This document shows positions 1 to 6,020 of a stretch of 6,346 nucleotides of DNA, piece after piece. The notes under the pieces are model-generated. The model did not search any database. It saw only the letters and a program-made list of their open reading frames with translations, and was not told where the DNA came from. The first letter of the stretch is position 1; each line of letters starts with the position of its first letter. The position numbers and the translations under genes are program-made. This stretch comes from Candidatus Heimdallarchaeota archaeon (GTDB taxonomy: Archaea > Asgardarchaeota > Heimdallarchaeia > JABLTI01): positions 1-6,346 of the forward strand of contig JAUVZH010000162.1 in NCBI GenBank assembly GCA_030602675.1. The letters are read 5' to 3'.

Positions 1-755
1 TGCTTCCCCTTTTCGTAAAGGTAAAGTAAATGTTCATACTGAATATTGCCATAACTTACAATATCGCTAACTATTATTGCTTCATAATTTCCAAGCTTAT
101 ATGACTTCTTTTCTACAGCTGAAACAATTGAAGGAAGATAATATTCAATTTTAAGAATATTAAACAAATACTTCAATAGAATCGTGCAGAATGGATCATA
201 ATCAAGTGCTTTTCTTAACACTGCTTCAGCTTCTGTTGGATTATAGTTGTTCTCGACTAAAATTATTGATAGATTTAGTGATGCTTTGGTATTTGATGGA
301 TCAATATCTAAAGTAGTTCTGTAAGCGTTTTCAGCTTCTGTATAATTTTCCAATTTATGATATGTTGTTCCTAGATTTAACCAAGCTATAGGATCTCGGG
401 GTTCAAGTTGAATTAATTCATTATAAGCTTCTTTAGCACCGATCAAATCATTTTGCTGAGTTAAAATAATTGCTAAATTGAACCAAGCGTTTATTGCACT
501 AGGATTTATTTTAAGTGCCTGTCGATAGTTTTTTTCAGCTTCTTTAAACTCACCTTTGTCTCCCATTGTTATTGCTAGTTCAAACCAAATTATTGGATTT
601 TGTTTATCAAGCTGTAGAGCTTCTCTAAATGACTCTTCTGCTTCAGCTAATTTATTTTTCAATCTCAAAGTAATTCCAAGTTCTATCCAAGAATCAACAT
701 CTTGTGGATTTTCTTTTACTCGAGTTCTATATAGCTCTTCATCGTTTTTACTCAT
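1..755 (-). CDS. Tetratricopeptide repeat (TPR) protein, C-terminus cut by window edge
   Basis: Reading the minus strand from ATG at 755 gives 251 uninterrupted codons to the window edge. After a short lead (MSKNDEELYRTRVKENP) come five tandem TPR units of 34-36 residues, at about residues 16-51, 52-85, 86-119, 120-153 and 154-188. Each shows the TPR pattern W-x-x-L-(A/G)-x-x-x near its start, an A-E-x-x-(Y/F)-R-x-A-L core and a D/N-P end. The fifth unit carries one extra residue (NNYNPTEAEA). Residues 189-251 are a different, less repetitive segment, and the stop codon is not in the window. TPR arrays are protein-protein interaction scaffolds; the partner cannot be told from sequence. There is no signal peptide or membrane segment, so it is probably cytosolic. 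It is transcribed divergently from the hexosaminidase gene. Domain type is certain, function unknown. Confidence 0.9.
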   Translation of the reverse strand, partial: MSKNDEELYRTRVKENPQDVDSWIELGITLRLKNKLAEAEESFREALQLDKQNPIIWFELAITMGDKGEFKEAEKNYRQALKINPSAINAWFNLAIILTQQNDLIGAKEAYNELIQLEPRDPIAWLNLGTTYHKLENYTEAENAYRTTLDIDPSNTKASLNLSIILVENNYNPTEAEAVLRKALDYDPFCTILLKYLFNILKIEYYLPSIVSAVEKKSYKLGNYEAIIVSDIVSYGNIQYEHLLYLYEKGK

Positions 756-805
756 ACATTTTACAATCCAATGACAAATACCTAAGAGATGATTACCTCT
801 CGAAT

Positions 806-814
806 CTTTATAAC
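806..814 (-). promoter_or_regulatory. Possible TATA-like box for the TPR gene
   Basis: On the minus strand this reads GTTATAAAG, the best TATA-like element upstream of the TPR gene. An archaeal transcript would start about 25 bases downstream, near 785, leaving a leader of about 30 bases before ATG 755. No strong ribosome binding site is seen in that leader. Assignment is by pattern and spacing only, and the whole 756-887 gap is AT-rich. Confidence 0.3.
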
Positions 815-855
815 TTATTTTATTTACAATTCACAAAGCGAAAAAGTTAACTTTC

Positions 856-871
856 AAATATTTTAAGTATA
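856..871 (+). promoter_or_regulatory. Possible TATA-like region for the GH20 gene
   Basis: The stretch AATATTTTAAGTATA lies 17-32 bases upstream of ATG 888. If the box is centred near 860, transcription would begin at about 886-888, making the ATG at 888 leaderless. If it is centred near 866, transcription would begin inside the first codons and translation would start at ATG 912, 918 or 924. No Shine-Dalgarno-like sequence precedes any of these starts, which fits leaderless translation. Weak evidence because of base composition. Confidence 0.3.
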
Positions 872-887
872 TCAGAATTTTTCCGAA

Positions 888-2462
888 ATGTTTTTCATAA
901 ATGTTTACAAAATGCAAATGAAAATGGCTGATATTACAAACTCTACAATCACTATAATTCCAGAACCAGTCGAATTAAAAAGAATTATCGGATATTTCGA
1001 GATTACAAAAGAAACTAAGCTTTTTGTTGAAGAGAAACTAAAGAAAGTAGGAGAGTACTTCCAACAATTAGTACAACCAGCTTTGGGTTGGAAAATTCCA
1101 ATTAGCACTAAACGAGTAAAAACAAATTATATTGAACTTTTGATTTGCGAAGAAGATCAAGAATTGGATGAAGAAGGGTATATTCTTAGTTCTACAAAAA
1201 ATGGAATAAGAATTGAAGGAAACACTCCAAAAGGTGCTTTTTATGGTTTGCAAACACTTAGACAATTACTACCTATAGAGATTGAAGAGAAGAGTCAGAT
1301 TCAAAATATCGAATGGGTAATTCCTCGTGTTTCCATCAAAGATTATCCAAGATTTGAGTGGCGAGGATTCATGTTAGATGAAGCTCGGCATTTTATGGGG
1401 TCAGAAGTTGTTAAGAAATATTTAGATTTGATGGCTTTACAGAAATTGAATATATTTCATTGGCATTTAGTTGATGATCAAGGTTGGCGAATTGAAATCG
1501 AAAATTACCCAAAGCTTACAAAAGTTGGTTCTAAACGTGAGTTAAAAACAAAACGTGGTGAAATAGCTAATACTGATGATCCTAATATCTATGGAGGATT
1601 TTACAAAAAGTCAGAGATACAAGAAATCATTCAATATGCAAAAGATCGTTTTATAGAAATCATTCCTGAAATTGAAATGCCAGGACATTCATCTGCTGCT
1701 TTAGCAGCTTACCCTGAATTAAGTTGTGCAGGAGGATCATTTGAAGTTCCTACCAGATGGGGAATTTTTGCTGATACTTATTGTCCTGGGAATGATGAAG
1801 TTTATGAATTTTTGAAAAACGTTCTTGATGAGATCATAGAGCTCTTTCCCTCTAAAATCATTCATATTGGTGGCGATGAAGTTCCTAAAATTCGCTGGCG
1901 TTCTTGCTCTAAGTGTAAGGAAAAGATGAAAAAGGAAAATATTTCGAAGGTTAAGGATTTACAAGTTCTTCTCACAAATTACTTTGCTATATATCTCGAG
2001 TCAAAAGGAAGAAGATTAATGGGTTGGAATCAAATTCTAGATGAAAACTTAGTAAAGAATGCTATTTCTCAATACTGGTTTGGAAAACAAAGGGAAACAA
2101 TCAGTCATATAAAACAAGGCAGAGATACTATTATAACAAAATACTTGTGGACTTACTTGGACCATCCATACAAAATACTTTCTCTTAAGAAAGCCTATAG
2201 GTTTGAACCAATTTTTCCAAAATTAGGTAAAAAGTATCACTCTCATATTATTGGAATTGAAGCACCACTTTGGACAGAACGAATCCCCAACGAAGAAAGA
2301 TTAGATTGGCAAGCATTCCCTAGATTAACAGCTTATGCTGAAATTGGTTGGACACCTAAAGATAAGAAAGACTACAAATCTTTTAGGAATAGATTAGAAA
2401 CATTCCTAAAAAGACTAGATATTCTTGGCATAAACTATGCAACAATCAAAGAAGCAGAATGA
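888..2462 (+). CDS. Beta-N-acetylhexosaminidase, glycoside hydrolase family 20
   Basis: Hydrolyses terminal beta-linked N-acetylglucosamine or N-acetylgalactosamine by substrate-assisted catalysis (family knowledge; EC 3.2.1.52). An N-terminal GH20b-like domain (about residues 20-145) is followed by the TIM-barrel catalytic domain. Visible signatures: WRGFMLDEARHF (158-169, substrate-binding Arg159), HWHLVDDQGWR (191-201), EMPGH (263-267), HIGGDE with the catalytic pair Asp330-Glu331, GWNQIL, LWTE (Trp462, Glu464) and a FPRLTAYAEIGW end. At 524 residues it has full length for a bare GH20 enzyme. No signal peptide is present, so the enzyme is probably cytosolic and acts on imported or internally released oligosaccharides. 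The start is uncertain: ATG codons at 888, 912, 918 and 924 are in frame, and MADITNST (924) already leaves the whole domain intact. It ends in TGA, 4 bp from the convergent neighbour; a T5 run at 2487-2491 could help termination. The family call is very secure; exact substrate is not. Confidence 0.95.
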   Translation: MFFINVYKMQMKMADITNSTITIIPEPVELKRIIGYFEITKETKLFVEEKLKKVGEYFQQLVQPALGWKIPISTKRVKTNYIELLICEEDQELDEEGYILSSTKNGIRIEGNTPKGAFYGLQTLRQLLPIEIEEKSQIQNIEWVIPRVSIKDYPRFEWRGFMLDEARHFMGSEVVKKYLDLMALQKLNIFHWHLVDDQGWRIEIENYPKLTKVGSKRELKTKRGEIANTDDPNIYGGFYKKSEIQEIIQYAKDRFIEIIPEIEMPGHSSAALAAYPELSCAGGSFEVPTRWGIFADTYCPGNDEVYEFLKNVLDEIIELFPSKIIHIGGDEVPKIRWRSCSKCKEKMKKENISKVKDLQVLLTNYFAIYLESKGRRLMGWNQILDENLVKNAISQYWFGKQRETISHIKQGRDTIITKYLWTYLDHPYKILSLKKAYRFEPIFPKLGKKYHSHIIGIEAPLWTERIPNEERLDWQAFPRLTAYAEIGWTPKDKKDYKSFRNRLETFLKRLDILGINYATIKEAE

Positions 2463-2466
2463 AATT

Positions 2467-3459
2467 CTAATAATTCAAATCTATTCTTTTTGCTTCCTTT
2501 AAAACGTAGAGAGCATCTATTGTAACGAATTCATTCATTAGTCGTTTATTTACACTGCCCCAATTTGCTGGAGAAAAATGGCTTTTATCAATGTTGTTTG
2601 GCTGGAAATATTTTGATTCAGTAGGGAAACCACCATCAGGTAATCTTTTGGATTCAAGGATATCAATTGCTTCAATACAACGTGAATCAGTGATTTTATT
2701 GGTTTCTGCAAGAACCTTTAATGCCATCAATATGTCATAATGCCAAAAGGGAGGATAATGTAATTTTAACCACTCGTTTTTAATTATCTCATTATCAGAT
2801 AATCTTCTAAAGAGCTTTCTTTTGAGAAAAAGTTCTGCACATTTATCTACAGCGATTTTAACCCTACTATCATTAAAAATTTCATTATACAAGTTTAATG
2901 CTCGTAAAGGAATAAGACTTTCGTGATAAGAGGACCTAATCACTTCAGGTTTCTTATCACAATTCCAGCCACCATCATCCCACTGATGGTCGACTAATCT
3001 ACTAACAATATTCTTTACTCTTCTATCATAAATCTTGAGCTTTAAAATAGAGTAAAGGCCGTTTCCATCTTGAGATGCGCAAAATCTCTTTCGATCGTCA
3101 ATTATTGGAAATTTTTTCCACCTTTCACTACCTAATAGCCACTCTAATTCACTATCTCTGCTTGGAATTAAAGATGAATCACCAGGTGGATAACAAATGT
3201 CAGCGAGGGATGCTAATATCCAATGAGCACCCTGCCATTTTGTATAAGCGTGATATTTACTTTGCTCACCCTCTTTTGGCAGATAAGAAAATAATGAAGA
3301 AATTATTGTTGATGTTTCTTTGATGTTTTTTGTTAAACGAATAACTTCTTCTGTTTCATATTTGTAATTTAATAATTGAATATAGGTTTTCAACTTTATA
3401 GCAGGTTCTTTAGATGATAGAAGTTTTTCAATGATATTATCATGAGTCAAAGCAATCAC
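2467..3459 (-). CDS. Terpenoid-cyclase/prenyltransferase-like alpha/alpha-toroid protein, function unknown
   Basis: This 330-residue protein belongs by sequence style to the squalene-cyclase-like alpha/alpha-toroid superfamily. A QW-type motif QWDDGGW lies at 159-165, a second repeat-like element RLPDGGFPTE at 272-281, and helical segments between them include YPPFWHYDILMALKVL (235-250). The N-terminal stretch around KWQGAHW (74-80) and CYPPGD (89-94) recalls a family of stand-alone toroid proteins found in archaea and Chloroflexi that are often annotated only as hypothetical or squalene cyclase-like. It is about half the length of a true class II triterpene cyclase, and I see no DxDD protonation motif, so cyclase activity is doubtful. 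There is no signal peptide. The start is GTG at 3459, the only usable start upstream of the first domain; a TATA-like stretch about 25 bases upstream suggests a leaderless transcript. It ends in TAG. Fold call fairly secure, function unknown. Confidence 0.8.
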   Translation of the reverse strand: MIALTHDNIIEKLLSSKEPAIKLKTYIQLLNYKYETEEVIRLTKNIKETSTIISSLFSYLPKEGEQSKYHAYTKWQGAHWILASLADICYPPGDSSLIPSRDSELEWLLGSERWKKFPIIDDRKRFCASQDGNGLYSILKLKIYDRRVKNIVSRLVDHQWDDGGWNCDKKPEVIRSSYHESLIPLRALNLYNEIFNDSRVKIAVDKCAELFLKRKLFRRLSDNEIIKNEWLKLHYPPFWHYDILMALKVLAETNKITDSRCIEAIDILESKRLPDGGFPTESKYFQPNNIDKSHFSPANWGSVNKRLMNEFVTIDALYVLKEAKRIDLNY

Positions 3460-3476
3460 TAACAGTTTAATCTCAA

Positions 3477-3490
3477 ATATGAATATTACT
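3477..3490 (-). promoter_or_regulatory. Possible TATA-like box for the toroid gene
   Basis: The minus strand reads AGTAATATTCATAT here, centred about 25 bases before the GTG start at 3459. That spacing would put the transcript start at or next to the start codon (leaderless). A separate promoter is plausible because a 65-bp gap with a T-run separates this gene from the hydrolase upstream. Pattern evidence only. Confidence 0.3.
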
Positions 3491-3515
3491 TTTTTGAGTA
3501 AGAAGTTTCTAGCAA

Positions 3516-3524
3516 TTAAAAAAG
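3516..3524 (-). terminator. Possible T-run terminator after the serine hydrolase
   Basis: Directly after the TAG stop of the hydrolase the minus strand reads CTTTTTTAA, a six-T run without a preceding GC-rich hairpin. Archaeal RNA polymerase can terminate at such U-rich stretches. The same bases also hold an in-frame TAA two codons after the TAG. Moderate to weak support in AT-rich DNA. Confidence 0.3.
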
Positions 3525-5162
3525 CTAATTGGACGAAGAATGAAATTTATCCTTAAGTTTGCTGATTTTTTCTGATTCTTTTTCTCTTTTCAAAGTTTTT
3601 AATTTTTCAATTGCTTGATCAAAAACCCATCCTTGTAAAGCACGATGTTCAGGATCTTCATTTAGCAAGGTTTCGAAGTAACCTACTGGATCTGATAATT
3701 TCACTACTTTTGTATTATCTTTGTATAGAAATTCATCTTCAAAAATTACTGGAGTACCCAAGAACGAAAAGAATAGGTTAGGAATGCTTTCATGCTCATA
3801 AAGACAGTCATTTTCGTAGTAGAGATGTCCATCAACTATCTGAATAACGTTAATAGCAAATTCTGTATGATACCAATTCCATAGATACAAACCTGTATGT
3901 TTTTTCCACTCAGATCTGTTCGGTCCTTGTTCCTTAGTTATTCTACCAAGATAATTGAAATACGATAGGCCATATGTTTTGGAGAAGTACTTAAAACCCT
4001 TGGGGTTTTCATTCCTTTCAAGTTCAAAAATTAACCCATCAGTATTTTCTCTAGAGAATGCTAATTCATTATGAGAGACTAAACGCTCCTTTACTTTTCC
4101 TCCATCTATATACAATCCTTGAGCATCAGCATTTATCTTTAAAGTGCCTTCTTTTCCAGAGTAGACTCCAACCAGACGATCTAGCAATATTACTTTGATA
4201 TCTTTCTGAGGTGAATTCGTATATGGATAACTAGTAGAATCAGGAGATATTCCTTTGTATTTGAAAACTAATTCTAAAATCTTTTGCGGAAGCTCCTTTA
4301 TGTATCTCAAATTATATTCCTGATTTGTAAATGCAGCAATACCGAAATTATGTTCTGGTGACCAATACATTTCGGAAATAAATCCATAGCCACCACCATT
4401 GTGACTGTAAAATTTCGTTCCGAACTTCTCCATTTCTTCTGTTCCTAAACCATAATAATAATTCTTGTTTGATGTCCTCATTTCCTCGACGTAGTCTTTC
4501 TTTAGAATCTCTTTACCATTTACTTTTCCAAGATTTAGAAGGAATTGCACCAATTTCGCTTGATCTTTTATCGAAAGATGTGCTACTCCACAACCATATC
4601 CTCGAGGTTCAATAGGTATTGCTTTGTAATCATTAAGATATCCTTTTGCAGAGTTCTCCATTTTGGATATTACCTTTGTATCGTAGTTAAAAGTAATTCC
4701 AAGTGGATTACCAAGTACTTCTTGAATATATTCTGGATAGGATTTCCCCATAATTAACTCGAGAGCATATGCAACTAAATCCATACCTGCGTTTGAATAT
4801 GAAAATCCCTCTCCTACAGGAAATTTCATCCAGGAATCATTTATGCTTGTTATGTGCTCTTCGAATGTACAATCATCATAATTAAACACCCCACCTAATC
4901 GTGCTTCTCTTACAAGACCAGAGCTATGTGTTAGTAAATGCTTGAATGTGATTTTCTTAAACTGATCTTTACCAAATCGACTATTAACTTTGAAATCGGG
5001 ATAGTACTTGAGTAATGGATCGTCTAATTTGACAAGTCCCTTTTGAGCTGCCAATTGAAAAGCAAGAGCTGTAACAGTTTTACTAGTAGATTGCAATGAA
5101 AACAATGTGTCCTCATCTATTTTCTTAATCTCATCTTTATCAGTAAAACCGAAACAATCCAT
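3525..5162 (-). CDS. Beta-lactamase-family serine hydrolase, N-terminus separated by an in-frame TAG
   Basis: Class C beta-lactamase / penicillin-binding-protein-like serine hydrolase (esterase, amidase or peptidase; substrate unknown). Counting from ATG 5162, the catalytic set is complete: SxxK as S25-T-S-K28 (nucleophile and base), YSN at 122-124 and HNG at 254-256. HLLTHSSGL (75-83) and the PVGEGFSYSN stretch are typical of the family. After the catalytic domain, about residues 330-510 look beta-rich, with two GxY-type barrel starts (LVGVYSG and HTGLYLW), followed by a charged helical tail. No signal peptide or lipobox, so probably cytosolic. This start lacks the usual first strands (GLAIALV...FG); these are encoded in the same frame just upstream, cut off by TAG at 5163-5165. 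ATG 5162 abuts that TAG. The gene ends in TAG at 3525. Family secure; whether active protein is made is open. Confidence 0.9.
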   Translation of the reverse strand: MDCFGFTDKDEIKKIDEDTLFSLQSTSKTVTALAFQLAAQKGLVKLDDPLLKYYPDFKVNSRFGKDQFKKITFKHLLTHSSGLVREARLGGVFNYDDCTFEEHITSINDSWMKFPVGEGFSYSNAGMDLVAYALELIMGKSYPEYIQEVLGNPLGITFNYDTKVISKMENSAKGYLNDYKAIPIEPRGYGCGVAHLSIKDQAKLVQFLLNLGKVNGKEILKKDYVEEMRTSNKNYYYGLGTEEMEKFGTKFYSHNGGGYGFISEMYWSPEHNFGIAAFTNQEYNLRYIKELPQKILELVFKYKGISPDSTSYPYTNSPQKDIKVILLDRLVGVYSGKEGTLKINADAQGLYIDGGKVKERLVSHNELAFSRENTDGLIFELERNENPKGFKYFSKTYGLSYFNYLGRITKEQGPNRSEWKKHTGLYLWNWYHTEFAINVIQIVDGHLYYENDCLYEHESIPNLFFSFLGTPVIFEDEFLYKDNTKVVKLSDPVGYFETLLNEDPEHRALQGWVFDQAIEKLKTLKREKESEKISKLKDKFHSSSN

Positions 5163-5294
5163 CTAGATTATTTCTTTTTTCGAAACTAATGCTATTGCTA
5201 ATCCGTGAATGTTATCCTTCTTCATTTCTTTTGGAATTTCTTTCTTTAATTCAGATCGATTAGTCTCTTTTAGATAATTAATGATTTCTTTCAC
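5163..5294 (-). pseudogene. Missing N-terminal segment of the serine hydrolase, ending in premature TAG
   Basis: From GTG at 5294 the minus strand gives 43 codons in the same frame as the hydrolase, then TAG (5165-5163), then the ATG at 5162. The peptide contains KKDNIHGLAIALVSKKEII, which matches the first beta strands of this family (the usual pattern is a Gly-x-x-hydrophobic run followed by a Lys/Gly turn and a strand ending in Trp before a GFG). The downstream codons continue with MDCFGF, so TAG sits about where family members commonly carry an aromatic residue such as Trp; a single G-to-A change of TGG gives TAG. Without the TAG the gene would be 589 residues long. Either a recent nonsense mutation, a sequencing or assembly error, or real read-through or restart. 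Confidence 0.75.
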
Positions 5295-5301
5295 AAGTTT
5301 A

Positions 5302-5307
5302 CCCACC
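5302..5307 (-). promoter_or_regulatory. Ribosome binding site for the full-length hydrolase start
   Basis: The minus strand reads GGTGGG, complementary to the CCACC-like part of the 16S rRNA tail, seven bases before GTG at 5294. It sits over the TAG stop of the upstream gene (TAGGTGGG), so translation of the two genes is likely coupled. It supports 5294, rather than ATG 5162, as the ancestral start. Upstream of 5162 there is no comparable site; the GTG at 5306 would overlap this motif and is less likely. Confidence 0.65.
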
Positions 5308-6020
5308 TAGAATTCAATTATTCTTGGAATTCTTTTTGAATTCTCAATAGATGATTTGGCATCTGCTAGGATTGGTGCACTGCCATCAAATCCAGTTTTC
5401 TTAATGAAATCATCCAGAAATGCCATCATCTCTTCTGGATTTTGTGCAGCAATTTTATCAAAAGTATCTAAGCCTGCCTCAAAATACAAACAAGCTCTTT
5501 TTTTCATATGACCAGGACATCGAGCAAGATTAGCAATTTTAACGAATTTTAATATCGCTTCTATTGGAACTTTTGAACTCTCAGCTAATACTTCTCTATC
5601 CTTCTTAGTTTTTCCTACATTAAGTATTTGACTTGCAGTTTTTATTCCTATCTTTGCAAAGCTCTCTGTGTGTTCTTGGGATACAGTCATAAAGTTTTTC
5701 AGTTTGAATTTTTCTAGTTGAATCATTTGCATTATTTGATTACAAGCATATGATAATAGCTCATTTTCTAAGAAACGATAATACTCGCGAATACCAAATA
5801 ATTCAAAATAAGCGTTTATTTTATTGCTCTTACTCCAATCAACGAAATCTTGAAGATCCTTAATTGTTAATTCTCCAATTGATTTTCTTATTTTGGTATC
5901 AACCAAATATTGTTCGAATCTCTTAACTCGATTAATATAGGAATTTATTGTGTCTGTAGGTTTTTTCTTCTCTTTCATATAATTAAAAAATCCTGTTTCA
6001 TCCAATTCAATCACACTCAC
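5307..6020 (-). CDS. Recombinase-type SAM-like domain joined to a DUF4332-like helix-hairpin-helix domain
   Basis: A 237-residue protein of unknown function with two recognisable parts. Residues about 8-88 resemble the N-terminal core-binding (SAM-like) domain of tyrosine recombinases: TINSYINRVKRFEQYL, then LTIKDLQDFVDW and a helix with REYYRFLENE. The recombinase catalytic domain (Arg...HxxR...Tyr) is absent. Residues about 108-237 resemble DUF4332, a helix-hairpin-helix-like module, with LKFVKIANLARCPG (157-170), the AGLDTFDKIAAQNPEEM stretch (182-198) and a helical end. A DNA- or nucleic-acid-binding role is an inference from both modules. The start is GTG at 6020, which shares its G with the upstream TAG stop (TAGTG), a translational-coupling arrangement; a second GTG at 6014 is possible. 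The stop is TAG, and the frame beyond it runs straight into the hydrolase gene. Soluble, no membrane segment. Confidence 0.8.
   Translation of the reverse strand: MSVIELDETGFFNYMKEKKKPTDTINSYINRVKRFEQYLVDTKIRKSIGELTIKDLQDFVDWSKSNKINAYFELFGIREYYRFLENELLSYACNQIMQMIQLEKFKLKNFMTVSQEHTESFAKIGIKTASQILNVGKTKKDREVLAESSKVPIEAILKFVKIANLARCPGHMKKRACLYFEAGLDTFDKIAAQNPEEMMAFLDDFIKKTGFDGSAPILADAKSSIENSKRIPRIIEF

Noticed and set aside
556..774. Plus-strand open frame opposite the TPR gene
   Set aside because: It lies antisense to five clear TPR units, has a low-complexity Ser/Phe-rich translation and no start signal; it is a shadow of the real gene.
785..799. Short inverted repeat AGAG...CTCT in the divergent promoter as an operator
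   Set aside because: Only four paired bases with an eight-base spacer; expected by chance.
1893..1929. CSKCKEKM in the hexosaminidase as a zinc-finger or metal site
   Set aside because: A Cys-x-x-Cys or similar segment after the HIGGDE motif is common in GH20 enzymes (W-x-x-C-x-x-C type) and needs no separate domain.
3075..3323. Plus-strand open frame opposite the toroid gene
   Set aside because: It is antisense to the conserved KWQGAHW region and resembles no protein family; AT-rich DNA gives such frames by chance.
888..5162. Hexosaminidase plus beta-lactamase-like hydrolase as a murein-recycling pair
   Set aside because: They lie on opposite strands with another gene between, the hydrolase family is very broad, and no other murein gene is visible.
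5163..5165. Genome-wide reassignment of TAG to pyrrolysine
   Set aside because: Four genes in this window end at TAG at plausible protein ends, one of them in tandem TAG-TGA and one overlapped by the ribosome binding site of the next gene. No pyl gene or trimethylamine-type methyltransferase is in the window. A single nonsense change explains the hydrolase more simply; read-through at this one site is kept as a finding.
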